42,214 nucleotides of DNA from CAZDDI01 sp964504195 (GCA_964504195.1 CAZDDI010000036.1:1-42214), one strand, 5' to 3'; numbered from the stretch's first letter, positions 24,713 through 33,107 are shown. The notes: generated from the letters alone by a model not told the origin. Numbers and translations: made by a program.

Positions 24713-25387
24713 TTAAAACGTAATTTCCAGCAACCCCTCAGCAATCATCCGCAACGACCCTACAGGCATTTCGGAAAGCTTCATCGCCAGTTCCAGATAA
24801 CTGCGATTGATGGGACGGAGAATAAAGGCACGTAGATCTGGTTCCAGATGCGCAAAAGCAGCAAAGTCCTGCTGCTGACGATGCCAAATCCCCACGTCGC
24901 TCTCTATGGCAAAGAATGCCTCTAGCGAAACACCAAGCGCACGCGTTGCGACCTCCAACTCGGCCAACGGGATGGGCCGCTCGCCGTACTCATAGCTAGA
25001 GATAGTCGAAGAGGAGCGCCCCAGGATATCAGCAAGGTCCTGCTGGCTACGCCCCGAAGCGAGCCGCGCCTGCCGCAATTGCGCGCCAATAATCCGATCC
25101 CGCAAACGCAGGAACATTTCCGGCAGCGGTAAAGTAGCTTCATCGGAATCAGCAGATAAGTTCTCGCGCCGCAGCTGATGCAATGGGGTCTCCAGGAACC
25201 GCCCCAATAATTCCATCTCCGGCAACGAGAGGGCGCGCGCGCCGTTTTCGTAGCTGGTGAAGCGACTAACTGAAACACCCAGGGCCTCAGCGCATTCTTT
25301 GCGCGAAAAGCGGCGCCGCTCACGCGCGCTGCGAACTAAAAGTCCTAAAATACGATTGCGTAGCGCGATAATCTCTTCGTTGCCCAT
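24713..25387 (-). CDS. tandem XRE helix-turn-helix regulator
   Basis: A 224-residue DNA-binding protein with two Cro/C1-type helix-turn-helix domains in tandem. The first (about residues 8-65) contains SRKECAEALGVSVSRFTSYE, and the second (about 93-150) contains SQQDLADILGRSSSTISSYE, with the matching lead-ins LRNRILGLLVRSARE and LRDRIIGAQLRQARL, clear signs of internal duplication. The C-terminal 60 residues are helical (FAAFAHLEPDLRAFILRPIN) and may bind a signal or dimerise. The start at 25387 follows AGGAGG. With two HTH units in one chain it may bind direct repeats as a monomer. Targets are unknown. Confidence 0.87.
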   Translation of the reverse strand: MGNEEIIALRNRILGLLVRSARERRRFSRKECAEALGVSVSRFTSYENGARALSLPEMELLGRFLETPLHQLRRENLSADSDEATLPLPEMFLRLRDRIIGAQLRQARLASGRSQQDLADILGRSSSTISSYEYGERPIPLAELEVATRALGVSLEAFFAIESDVGIWHRQQQDFAAFAHLEPDLRAFILRPINRSYLELAMKLSEMPVGSLRMIAEGLLEITF

Positions 25388-25702
25388 ACAACCTCCTGGA
25401 AAATCAGCAAATCAATCCAGTGGACCCGCTGCTAATGCACAACACATGAAAACTTGTCTGCATAGCGTTCTTCGACAGGTTTTTAACAAAACAATAAAAC
25501 AACAGCTGTAAAAAGTTCAAAACAAAATAACAACTATAGTTTGAGCCTGAGTAGTTGCCTTTAATCATTATAGCATTACTCCTTTGGGAGGGCAATAAAG
25601 GCTCAAAATAATACGAGCGGCACGAGCGGCTCACATTTCGCGCAGTTACGCATCCCGTGTTATAATGGGAGAGTAACACATTATTACAAAAAGGAGCTCA
25701 CG
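25388..25702. other. 315-bp intergenic region between divergent XRE and cyclophilin genes
   Basis: AT-rich spacer. It has a GATTTGC-type leader motif for the XRE gene (25398-25420) and GTTTGAGCCTGAGTAGTT (25539-25556), repeated at 26369-26386 with one change. A perfect TATAAT at 25661-25666 precedes the cyclophilin SD site (AAAAAGGAG); its -35 region is poor. No gene was recognised. Confidence 0.6.
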
Positions 25703-26182
25703 ATGAAACAGTGGAAAAATCCTCCCGCTATGCAAATAGACCCCGCTAAGGGCTATCGCGCAACAATCACAACCGATAAAGGCGTTATCGAACTGGAATT
25801 GTACCCCCAGTACGCGCCGCAGACAGTCAACAACTTTGTCTTTTTAGCCCGCGAGGGTTTCTATGATGGCATCACTTTTCATCGCGTCATCGCTAACTTT
25901 ATGATTCAAGGGGGGGACCCCACCGGCAGCGGGCGTGGCGGCCCTGGGTATCGCTTCGCCGATGAGTTCGCCAACAATCCACTCAAGCATGACCGAGGGG
26001 TGATTTCGATGGCGAACGCCGGGCCGGGCACTAATGGCAGCCAATTCTTCATCACCCATAGCCCACAACCCCACCTCAATGGGAAGCATACGGTGTTCGG
26101 TAAAGTCATCGCCGGGCTGGACGTGGTAGATACCATCAGCCAGGGCGATACCATGACTTCGGTGGTTATCACCGAAAGCTAA
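25703..26182 (+). CDS. peptidyl-prolyl cis-trans isomerase, cyclophilin type
   Basis: A 159-residue cytoplasmic cyclophilin that catalyses isomerisation of X-Pro bonds during protein folding. The catalytic core is intact: FHRVIANFMIQGGDPTG carries the active-site Arg, Phe, Met and Gln, and SMANAGPGTNGSQFFITH plus LNGKHTVFGKV complete the pocket. The start at 25703 follows AAGGAG. There is no signal sequence, so it is a cytosolic PpiB-like form. It is transcribed away from the XRE gene and separated from asnS by a repeat-filled 438-bp gap, so probably single. Confidence 0.94.
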   Translation: MKQWKNPPAMQIDPAKGYRATITTDKGVIELELYPQYAPQTVNNFVFLAREGFYDGITFHRVIANFMIQGGDPTGSGRGGPGYRFADEFANNPLKHDRGVISMANAGPGTNGSQFFITHSPQPHLNGKHTVFGKVIAGLDVVDTISQGDTMTSVVITES

Positions 26183-26620
26183 AACAGGTTTACCAGCTCA
26201 GTAGATCACGGATTTAATCTCGTAGTGTGTGTTTAGCATACCAAAAGGTACCTACTCAGTCTTGTCATTGCGAGCCACGTCTCCGTGGCGTCCGTTCGTC
26301 TCCGAACGGCGCAATCTCGTTTATGGTTGAGATTGCTGCACCGCAGACGACTCGCAATGACAAGTAGAGTTTGAGCCTGCGTAGTTACACCAAAAGCACG
26401 ATAAATCGTGCGCTACAGGCAGATTCGTGATTTACTGATACTATTCGCCATTTTCAGGGGAATTCCTCATTCACCGGCGGTTCACCAGCGGTTGGATGAA
26501 AATTCAGGGAACTGCGGTTCCCTTCAGAGCCAGAGTGCTCAGAGCGGATCGCCAGATCCGCAATTGGGTAAATATTTTAGATTTGCCATTCGCAATTCGC
26601 CATTTTCAGGGGAGGTCTCC
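26183..26620. other. 438-bp repeat-rich intergenic region before asnS
   Basis: This holds the CTTGTCATTGCGAG element (26261-26364), GTTTGAGCCTGCGTAGTT (26369-26386), a hairpin GCGGATC-GCCA-GATCCGC (26544-26561), and two copies of ATTCGCCATTTTCAGGGGA (26443-26461 and 26595-26613), the second just before the asnS SD site. No gene was seen; an in-frame extension of asnS into this region is not protein-like. Confidence 0.65.
26261..26364. repeat. TTGTCATTGCGAG-type inverted-repeat element
   Basis: Perfect 14-bp ends CTTGTCATTGCGAG and CTCGCAATGACAAG enclose nested pairs CGTTCG/CGAACG and GCAATCTC (26311-26318)/GAGATTGC (26329-26336). A diverged partial copy lies at 33969-34054. Similar repeats are common in Chloroflexota and other genomes, from memory. 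It resembles a non-autonomous, REP-like element. Confidence 0.75.
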
Positions 26621-27964
26621 ATGGCAACCGTCATTCGCGCAGAAAACATCGCCCAGTATGTAGGGCAAGAAATCACCCTCAAAGGGTGGATCTATAATCG
26701 TACCGATAAAGGCCGGCTCCAGTTTCTCCTGGTACGCGACGGCTACGGCTTTGTGCAGTGCGTGGCCTTCAAGAAAGAATTGCCGCCGGAGACATTCGAG
26801 ACCATCGCGCATCTGCCGCAGGAATCCTCGATCAGCGTGACCGGCATAGTGCGCGCCGATGAGCGCGCGCCCGGCATCCCCGGCGGGTTCGAACTGGGCA
26901 TCACAGCACTAGACGTGGTGCAGGCGGTGGCCGAAGAATACCCTATCGCGCTCAAAGAGCACGGCGTGGATTTTCTGCTCGATAACCGCCACCTGTGGAT
27001 GCGGATGCCCAGCCAGTGGGCGATTTTGCGCATCCGCGCCACCATCATCCGCGCTATCCGCGATTGGCTGGACGATCATGGGTTCATCAATATGGATACA
27101 CCCATCCTCACCCCCGCCGCGTGCGAGGGGACGACGACGCTGTTCGAGACACCGTACTTCGACGAAGGCAAGGCATACCTGGCGCAGAGCGGGCAGCTCT
27201 ACAATGAAGCCAACATCTTCGCCTTCAGCAAGGTCTACTGCTTCGGGCCGACCTTCCGCGCCGAGAAGTCCAAGACCCGTCGCCACCTTACCGAGTTCTG
27301 GATGGTGGAGCCGGAAATGGCCTTTTGCGATTTAGAGCAGCTGATGGAAGTCGAAGAGCAGTTCATCTCGTACATCGTGCAGCGGGTGCTGCGCGACCGC
27401 GCCCCTGAACTGCGCGCATTGGGCCGCGATACCGCCGCGTTGGAGCGCATCACGCCGCCGTTCCCCCGCATCTCCTACGATGAGGCCGCCGAGCGGCTGG
27501 CAGCAATCCGCGAAGCGACGGACGACCCCGAACAAAAGGCGCACCTGGCCTTCGAGTGGGGCATGGATTTCGGCGCACCGCACGAGACCGCCCTCACGCA
27601 ACAGTTCGACAAGCCCGTGTTCGTGTATGGCTATCCGACGCAAGTCAAAGCGTTCTACATGGAACCCTGGCCAGGGCGACCGGAGGTCTGTAAGAGCGTG
27701 GATCTGCTCGCACCGGAAGGGTACGGCGAGATCATCGGCGGCAGCGAGCGCATCTCGGACCCGGACAAACTGTTGGAACACATCCACCGCGACAATCTGC
27801 CCGAAGAAGCCTTCAAGTGGTACATCGAGCTGCGCCAGTTCGGCAGCGTGCCCCACAGCGGCTTCGGATTAGGATTGGAACGCACCGTCGCCTGGATTTG
27901 TGGCATCGAGCACATCCGCGAGACGATCGCCTATCCACGTACCATCAAGCGAGTGTATCCGTAG
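26621..27964 (+). CDS. asnS: asparagine--tRNA ligase
   Basis: A 447-residue class-II aminoacyl-tRNA synthetase charging tRNA-Asn. The N-terminal OB-fold anticodon-binding domain runs from IGQYVGQEITL-like sequence (IAQYVGQEITLKGWIYNRTD) to about residue 100. Class-II motif 2 is FRAEKSKTRRHLTEFWMVE and motif 3 is GLGLERTVAWICGIEHIRE. EGYGEIIGGSERISD and the ending AYPRTIKRVYP are typical of AsnRS rather than AspRS. ATG 26621 is chosen because GGGGAGG lies just upstream and the OB fold begins there; earlier in-frame starts read repeat DNA. A direct AsnRS suggests the cell need not make Asn-tRNA by transamidation, although that route may coexist. Confidence 0.93.
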   Translation: MATVIRAENIAQYVGQEITLKGWIYNRTDKGRLQFLLVRDGYGFVQCVAFKKELPPETFETIAHLPQESSISVTGIVRADERAPGIPGGFELGITALDVVQAVAEEYPIALKEHGVDFLLDNRHLWMRMPSQWAILRIRATIIRAIRDWLDDHGFINMDTPILTPAACEGTTTLFETPYFDEGKAYLAQSGQLYNEANIFAFSKVYCFGPTFRAEKSKTRRHLTEFWMVEPEMAFCDLEQLMEVEEQFISYIVQRVLRDRAPELRALGRDTAALERITPPFPRISYDEAAERLAAIREATDDPEQKAHLAFEWGMDFGAPHETALTQQFDKPVFVYGYPTQVKAFYMEPWPGRPEVCKSVDLLAPEGYGEIIGGSERISDPDKLLEHIHRDNLPEEAFKWYIELRQFGSVPHSGFGLGLERTVAWICGIEHIRETIAYPRTIKRVYP

Positions 27965-28036
27965 TGCAGCAGACGGGAATTTGAGCCGCGTCACGTTCTG
28001 GCGCACCTACAGCCAACCATAGCATGTAGCCACGTC

Positions 28037-28065
28037 TTGTACCTTTTAGAAGCACATGGTATAAT
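28037..28065 (+). promoter_or_regulatory. promoter for the membrane protein/YtxH operon
   Basis: TTGTAC (28037-28042), a 17-bp spacer and perfect TATAAT (28060-28065). Start codon 28289 would then have a leader of about 215 nt, holding a hairpin (GCAAAGTG 28092-28099 with CACTTTGC 28115-28122) and the repeat at 28133. Confidence 0.7.
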
Positions 28066-28132
28066 TTAAGTAGCAATGAGACGGGCGGAAAGCAAAGTGT
28101 AAACAGGCGTTACGCACTTTGCAGACAGAACG

Positions 28133-28171
28133 GAGATTTCACCGCAAAGAATGCTAAGTTCGCAGAGATTT
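28133..28171 (+). repeat. 39-nt leader element, copy 2
   Basis: It matches 9976-10014 at 34 of 39 positions (core GCTAAGTTC, ends GAGATTTCAC and AGAGATTT). Both copies lie in mRNA leaders downstream of strong promoters and upstream of SD sites. TGGCGTTCTTGGCGTCC downstream is partly complementary. Confidence 0.65.
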
Positions 28172-28288
28172 GTTGAGATTTTCATGGCGTTCTTGGCGTC
28201 CTCGGCAGTTAAAAAAGTTCCAACTGCGTAAGGCCGCTGGTTTTACCGCCCTCCACTTTTCCCTGACCGCTAGACTGAGGAGGTCTAT

Positions 28289-28795
28289 ATGGAAAATGAT
28301 GTAAAAGTTCCCACTACTCCCGCCACACCCGCTGAAGACGCACAAACCGACCGCAAGTTGCAGCTGATGATTATCGGCGGCGGCATTCTTTTGCTGGTGC
28401 TATTGATTACGGCTATCGTGTTGATGGCAAAGTTCCCAGGAGCCACCATCATTATCCGCGACATCGCCATTGTCTTTGTCGCAGTGGAAACGCTGTTCAT
28501 CGGCATTGCTATCATTTTCCTGATGCTTCAAGTACAGCTGCTGATCAAGGTATTACGTGAGGAAATTCAGCCCTTGCTGCAATCAGTGAATGAGACCGCG
28601 TCTACGGTGCGTGGCACGACAAACTTTATGAGCGAGAACCTCGTGTCACCTATCATCAAAGCAGCTGGGTTTAGCGCCGGCGTGGGCCGGGTCGCCAGCG
28701 ACCTGTTCGGCGTGCTACGCGGCGTGAAACCACCCAAGTCCGCTCATACCCAATCAAGTTCAGTTCAATCACCAGTTCAACCTAAGGAGGATTAG
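28289..28795 (+). CDS. small membrane protein, function unknown
   Basis: A 168-residue protein with a polar N terminus rich in Thr, Pro and Ala. Two adjacent membrane helices follow (about residues 27-52 and 56-86: LLVLLITAIVLMAKF, VFVAVETLFIGIAIIFLML), then an amphipathic segment LIKVLREEIQPLLQSVNETA. The latter resembles DUF948-type proteins, whose helix-plus-coiled-coil pattern often precedes a YtxH gene. A YtxH protein is indeed encoded two bases after the stop, which supports a shared envelope-stress role, but no function is known. The start at 28289 follows AGGAGG. Confidence 0.75.
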   Translation: MENDVKVPTTPATPAEDAQTDRKLQLMIIGGGILLLVLLITAIVLMAKFPGATIIIRDIAIVFVAVETLFIGIAIIFLMLQVQLLIKVLREEIQPLLQSVNETASTVRGTTNFMSENLVSPIIKAAGFSAGVGRVASDLFGVLRGVKPPKSAHTQSSSVQSPVQPKED

Positions 28796-28797
28796 AT

Positions 28798-29133
28798 ATG
28801 TCACAGAAGAATGAGTTTGGCGCTTTCCTAATGGGGTTTTTCGTTGGCGCACTGGCCGGCACGGGCGTAGCGCTACTCTTTGCCCCACAATCCGGCGATG
28901 AGACGCGCGATCAGATTCGCCAAAAGGGAATCGAGCTGAGCGACAAAGCCTCCCACTTGGCAGAAGATGCCCGGGAGAAGGCTGAAGCCGCGATGGCTGA
29001 GGCCCGTGCTAAGATGGAGGAGGCCACTGCTGAACTCCAAGCGCGCGCCAAAGAACTGCAAGAACAGGGCAAGGCGATGTTGGAAGAAAAGCATCTCTTG
29101 CAAAAGGCTGAGGAAGCCCCCAAAGCGGGATAG
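28798..29133 (+). CDS. YtxH domain protein
   Basis: A 111-residue protein of the YtxH family. The N-terminal glycine-rich membrane helix (FLMGFFVGALAGTGVALLFAP, 20 residues plus one) is followed by the family hallmark APQSGDETRDQIRQKG and a long charged helical tail (AREKAEAAMAEARAKMEEA) that predicts a coiled coil. Homologues in Firmicutes and other phyla are general stress proteins of unclear role. The start at 28798 lies two bases after the upstream stop and has AAGGAGG inside the end of that gene, so the two are co-translated. A strong palindromic terminator follows. Confidence 0.88.
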   Translation: MSQKNEFGAFLMGFFVGALAGTGVALLFAPQSGDETRDQIRQKGIELSDKASHLAEDAREKAEAAMAEARAKMEEATAELQARAKELQEQGKAMLEEKHLLQKAEEAPKAG

Positions 29134-29154
29134 CCAACTGCACGCGATAATACC

Positions 29155-29182
29155 AAACACCCCCCGGTACCGGGGGGTGTTT
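29155..29182. terminator. perfect 28-bp palindrome, bidirectional terminator
   Basis: The arms AAACACCCCCCGGT and ACCGGGGGGTGTTT form a GC-rich hairpin with A-tract and T-tract on the outer sides, between the convergent YtxH and TctA-like genes. This is the best terminator in the window. Confidence 0.85.
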
Positions 29183-29213
29183 GCATAAGTAACGCAATCA
29201 GGGTTCAGCGAAG

Positions 29214-30533
29214 CTATAATAAACCCAACCAACGCGCCACAGTATCCCCCGCACCGGCCATGTTCAATGCAATAGGAAGCAGTAAAACCCCCATCGCATT
29301 CATGCGCCGTGATCCCCACAACACCGGGATCAATCCGATACCGGTCGCTACGGCACAGATACCCAAGCCGCCCACGCCCGTCATCCCAAACACAACGCTC
29401 ACAAGGATGAGCAAGGTCATCAGACTAAGCGTGCGATAGCTTACCCGCGACGTCAATGCAATTACCAGCCGGGTCAAGCCTAACGAGAGGAAAAAAGCTA
29501 CAACGCCACAGAGCAACACGGCCGCAGTGGCCCAGTAGTAGCGCTCCGGCGTATGGGTGCTGTACTGCGTGCTAATCATCCAGGCCATGCCCCCGCGCGT
29601 GAGATGCAAGCCCGGCATAAAGAAGAGCAGGAAACCACCCACATAATAGACGATCTTGGAAGCCCCCTGCGAAATAACGAAAGCCCGCTCGTCACGTTGG
29701 GCCGTGGCGTGTCCGGCCAGAAAACCCCCGATACCACCGGTCACTACCGGGAAGAAAGCCGCGAACAGCCCCCCCAACACACCCGCCGCCGTGCCCTGAA
29801 AGATCGCCCCAACCGGCGCATCTATGGTACGGGCGATATGCTGCGCGGGTAATTCTACCCGCGCCAGAAGATTCTGCAAGACCCACGGCACAGCAAAAAG
29901 TCCTACGAATGCCGGTAAAAGGTTCTGGTAAGACACGTCCAGCGGAACAAGCGAGCGGTACATCAAGATGAAACCCAGGATGCCGGAAAGAAAAAAGGTG
30001 ATCAGCCCAGCGGTCAAGGACCGCCAGCCCTCCCACCAGCGTTTCCAGCCCGCCGGAGCGCGGTCGCTACCCTTGGGCCATTCTGAAATCAGCATGAATG
30101 CAATCACCGTCCAGAGAATCCATGCCATGTGCGGCTGCAAGATGGTGCGCACCACAGGAAAAAAGCGCGGCGCGAAAGGAGTCAGCAACGCCAATACTGC
30201 CAGCCCCCCTAACCCGCCGATACCGGTCAGCACAACAGCCTCATAGCCGCGCGATTGAAGGAGGTATTTCTGCCCCGGCAGAACGATAAACATGGCACTA
30301 TCGTCCGGCGCGGAGAGGAAGATGCTGGGGATGGTGTTGAGCATGGAATAACCGGTAATCATCCCCAGGAACAGAAATGCCATCCGTTCCGGCGTGACCA
30401 CCGGCGGCAGCGCGCTGCTGAACAGGATGAAAAAACCGGCTACATTGTAGATGTGCAGCGCAGGCACCAACGCCAAAAAGGAGGCGGCAACTGCGCCCAA
30501 GAGCGCCCAGAGCAACAGGTCAGCCATCATCAT
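29214..30533 (-). CDS. TctA/DUF112-family permease
   Basis: A 439-residue membrane protein with about eleven helices that resembles the large permease subunit of tripartite tricarboxylate transporters. Family-like features are an N-terminal HIYNVAGFFILF segment, a central SIFLSAPDDSAMFIVLPGQ loop, and FFPVVTGGIGGFLAGHATAQ with GASKIVYYVGG in the second half. Bacterial systems also need TctB and the binding protein TctC; neither is here, so this may be the stand-alone (archaeal-like) form. Three ATGs in a row open the gene; 30533 is given, but 30530 fits the AGGTGAT site better. It lies 6 bp after the OB-fold gene, probably the same transcript. The substrate is unknown. Confidence 0.8.
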   Translation of the reverse strand: MMMADLLLWALLGAVAASFLALVPALHIYNVAGFFILFSSALPPVVTPERMAFLFLGMITGYSMLNTIPSIFLSAPDDSAMFIVLPGQKYLLQSRGYEAVVLTGIGGLGGLAVLALLTPFAPRFFPVVRTILQPHMAWILWTVIAFMLISEWPKGSDRAPAGWKRWWEGWRSLTAGLITFFLSGILGFILMYRSLVPLDVSYQNLLPAFVGLFAVPWVLQNLLARVELPAQHIARTIDAPVGAIFQGTAAGVLGGLFAAFFPVVTGGIGGFLAGHATAQRDERAFVISQGASKIVYYVGGFLLFFMPGLHLTRGGMAWMISTQYSTHTPERYYWATAAVLLCGVVAFFLSLGLTRLVIALTSRVSYRTLSLMTLLILVSVVFGMTGVGGLGICAVATGIGLIPVLWGSRRMNAMGVLLLPIALNMAGAGDTVARWLGLL

Positions 30534-30539
30534 ATCACC

Positions 30540-32069
30540 TCACTGCCCGCGCCAATCGAACGATGAGCGCGGGGCGATTTCGATGGTATTGCGGTATACC
30601 GAGACTTGCCCCACCACCTCGACCGCTACCCCCGCCTCCGGACGCGGCGAGAGCGCTTCATACACGTTCGACCAGAGCAGGAGGGTCGCGCCCCCACTTT
30701 CATCATTCAGCACCACTTTATAACCGGCGGAAAAAGGCTGCGGAGCCTCTAACACACCGCGCAACCGAATCACCCGCCCCGCATCCGCAATAGTAATCTG
30801 GTTGGCCTGTACTAGCGGGGGCAGCGGCGCAGCGGTAACAATGGTAATATCAGATACCTCGCCGGGCACCACTTGCAGCTGCCCTTCGTAGATGCCCACC
30901 TTGCCGTTGAGCACCACTTCAGCACCCAAATCCAGCGCAGTGGGCGGACGCAGGTCTCGATAAACATTCGTCCAAGTCAACAGCAACACCTGCCCGGTAC
31001 CATCGTCCAACATCCCCTTCAACCCGGCGCTGAAGCCCTCCCAGGTAACAACGCGACCGCGCACGCGCACCCAGGAATCCACATCTGCCGCCGTAAGGCT
31101 GCCCAGCGACCGAATGGGGCGCGTGGGCACGGGCGTGGGAGTAGAGGTAGCAGCGGCGGTGGGCGTGGAGGTAGGCGTGGCAGTTTCTGTAGGCGTAGGC
31201 AAGGGCGTCTCTCCAGGCGCGGGCGTGGGCATGGGGGTAGGCGTAAAAGCCGGTGTGGGGATGGATGTCGGTTCGGCCACAACCGCCAGCTCGCCCAGGC
31301 GCAAGTCGCGCCCGGCCGTCAGGGCTACTTGCGGCGCGTCGCGGTAGAGCGTAACTACCCCTTCAGCGGTAACAAATTGCCCTTCAACCAACGGTGGAAG
31401 CGGGCCGCCCAGCTGCGTGGAGACTTCATCTACCGAAATCACGATATCACCGGTCGCATCGCGCACGGTAATAAGAGTCAACCCGGCATAGGGTGAAAAG
31501 ATGCGGCGAACTTCGCCGCCCACAGTCACCCGGCGGCCCTCGTCCAGAGGGGTCAGCGCGTTGATGACCATGGGGACCGGCGCAACACGGCGCACGGTGA
31601 CATGCTCGGCAGCATTGACCGTAAGCGAGACAAAATCCTCGCGAATGCGCAGGGTCCCGGCGATGACGACTTCGTCGCCCAAGGCGGGAACACTCCCGGA
31701 GGCCATGAGCGCACGGGTGACATCTCGGTAACATGAAATGCGCATATCGCCGGTGCGATCTGTCACCCAAAAGCCCAAATAATCCCCTTCGGGGTCATAG
31801 GTCATGTTACCGGTGATGCGGCCTTCCACCTGCACATAGGCCATATTCATCGAACCTTGGGCCTCGGCAGCCGTCACGGGGGGAATCGGAACACGCCGCG
31901 CCGCCCACCAGAGCGCCGCCAGCCCCAGAGTCGCCAGCAACACCGCGATGATTTTCACCGCCCGCAAGGACAAGCGCCCCTTGAGGTGGGCACCGCAATA
32001 GGGACAGGTGGGATACGGGCCAACAAACCGGCCACAACTGGAACAAGTAGCTTCATGAGTATCTGTCAT
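30540..32069 (-). CDS. zinc-ribbon, single-pass protein with multiple OB-fold domains
   Basis: A 509-residue membrane-anchored protein. A zinc ribbon starts it (CSSCGRF and CPYCGAHL), then a helix (about residues 34-56), and the rest faces outwards. OB-fold-like modules with GRITGNMTYDPEGDYLGFWV, VTVGGEVRRIFSPYAGLTLI, VRVRGRVVTWEGFSAGLKGM and IRLRGVLEAPQPFSAGYKVV can be seen. A Thr/Pro linker of about 65 residues (TPTPMPTPAPGETPLPTPTE) sits between the second and third groups. OB-folds of this kind bind nucleic acids or sugars outside the cell; the role is unknown. ATG 32069 follows AAGAGG. The TctA-like permease gene is 6 bp downstream. Confidence 0.78.
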   Translation of the reverse strand: MTDTHEATCSSCGRFVGPYPTCPYCGAHLKGRLSLRAVKIIAVLLATLGLAALWWAARRVPIPPVTAAEAQGSMNMAYVQVEGRITGNMTYDPEGDYLGFWVTDRTGDMRISCYRDVTRALMASGSVPALGDEVVIAGTLRIREDFVSLTVNAAEHVTVRRVAPVPMVINALTPLDEGRRVTVGGEVRRIFSPYAGLTLITVRDATGDIVISVDEVSTQLGGPLPPLVEGQFVTAEGVVTLYRDAPQVALTAGRDLRLGELAVVAEPTSIPTPAFTPTPMPTPAPGETPLPTPTETATPTSTPTAAATSTPTPVPTRPIRSLGSLTAADVDSWVRVRGRVVTWEGFSAGLKGMLDDGTGQVLLLTWTNVYRDLRPPTALDLGAEVVLNGKVGIYEGQLQVVPGEVSDITIVTAAPLPPLVQANQITIADAGRVIRLRGVLEAPQPFSAGYKVVLNDESGGATLLLWSNVYEALSPRPEAGVAVEVVGQVSVYRNTIEIAPRSSFDWRGQ

Positions 32070-32136
32070 AATCACCTCTTAAATGAATCAGCAAGTCAGC
32101 GAAAAGCCGAGAAAGCAAATTTACTTACCGGGCATT

Positions 32137-32196
32137 GACCACAGACGACTGACCACTAACCGCAGCTGGCAAAATCGTCGTCTGTTGTCTGTGGTC
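32137..32196. repeat. GACCACAGACGAC inverted repeat
   Basis: GACCACAGACGAC (32137-32149) is complementary, with a short internal offset, to GTCGTCTGTTGTCTGTGGTC (32177-32196). It lies between the OB-fold gene and phzF-like gene. It is probably a dispersed hairpin repeat and could stop read-through from phzF. Confidence 0.65.
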
Positions 32197-32231
32197 GAAT
32201 TTGGGGAATGGCACATGACAGTGTGGCCTCT

Positions 32232-33107
32232 CTACAAGAACTCCCCCCGCGCGACGGGGATGGTTTTGCCGCCTACGGAGATAGTGATGCTGGACTCTGT
32301 CTGTGCAGCACGCAACAACAACAACGAAGGCCGACCCAGCTCATACCCTTGCTCGCTGCGGATGTTGATGCTGGGTTGCCCAAAGTAACGCTGTTTGACC
32401 AAATACCCGGCCAGGCAGCCATTGCCGCTGCCGGTCGCCGGGTCTTCAGGAATGCCGTGATAATCCACAAAAACCCGCACACTGATATGGTTGTGAGGCT
32501 CGTGCGGTTCGGGACAAAACACCAAAATCCCCTTCGCGGCGGTCTGGCTAATCAAATCGAAATACCTGACTCGATCCACTTTGACTTTTTGCAACGTAGC
32601 TAAAGTTCTCAGTGGCACGATGAAAAAAGGCATCCCAGTAGAAACCTCTTCGACAGGAAAGCGCACATCAATTTCAGCGACCTCCAGGCCAAGAACACTC
32701 GCCAGCACTTCTGGTGAATGCTGTGAGCCAAATGTTGGCGGGAGTTGCTGCATCCAGCCATAGCCATCTGGGCTAAACGTAACCGGAATCTGCCCGGCCT
32801 TCAAATTCAGAGTGACGTGCTCAGCCTGCCCTTGAAGGATTTCTTGATGGACGATATAGGCTGTGCCAAGCGTGGGATGTCCGGCAAAGGGCACTTCTTC
32901 TTTAGGCGTAAAGATGCGCACATCAAAGCCGCCCCGATTGGGATCATCCGCAAGGATGAACGTAGTTTCCGAAAAGTTTATCTCACGCGTGATAGCCTGC
33001 ATCTCCTCACTGGAGAGAGCACCTGCCCGTCGGAAAACGGCCAATTGATTGCCTGCATACTTTTGCTCAGCAAACACATCCACGATGTAAAAAGTAAGCC
33101 CTTTCAT
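32232..33107 (-). CDS. PhzF-family isomerase/epimerase-like protein
   Basis: A 291-residue soluble protein of the PhzF/diaminopimelate-epimerase fold, two similar halves with the active site between. The N terminus YIVDVFAEQKYAGNQLAVF and INFSETTFIL carry the conserved Asn and Glu; FAGHPTLGTAY and DPATGSGNGCLAGYLV are the two mirrored glycine loops. PhzF itself isomerises a phenazine precursor, but most homologues have other, unknown substrates and no phenazine genes are here. The start at 33107 follows AAGGAG. It is the first gene left of the proposed origin and is transcribed away from it. Confidence 0.9.
   Translation of the reverse strand: MKGLTFYIVDVFAEQKYAGNQLAVFRRAGALSSEEMQAITREINFSETTFILADDPNRGGFDVRIFTPKEEVPFAGHPTLGTAYIVHQEILQGQAEHVTLNLKAGQIPVTFSPDGYGWMQQLPPTFGSQHSPEVLASVLGLEVAEIDVRFPVEEVSTGMPFFIVPLRTLATLQKVKVDRVRYFDLISQTAAKGILVFCPEPHEPHNHISVRVFVDYHGIPEDPATGSGNGCLAGYLVKQRYFGQPSINIRSEQGYELGRPSLLLLRAAQTESSITISVGGKTIPVARGEFL

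Larger units (their letters stand above)
27965..28288. other. 324-bp intergenic region with long structured leader
   Basis: Besides the promoter and hairpin, this gap carries the 39-nt element and, after it, a partial reverse copy (about 28184-28209), so the two can pair. No open reading frame with gene-like content was found. The SD AGGAGG sits before the ATG at 28289. Confidence 0.6.

Noticed and set aside
26408..26620. 71-residue N-terminal extension of AsnRS
   Set aside because: Reads through dispersed repeats; the family starts at the ATG at 26621 with a strong SD.
25388..28288. CRISPR array in the repeat-rich gaps
   Set aside because: Repeats are few, palindromic and irregularly spaced, and no cas genes are present.
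31114..31347. Gly/Val-rich plus-strand frame
   Set aside because: Antisense of the Thr/Pro linker of the OB-fold protein.
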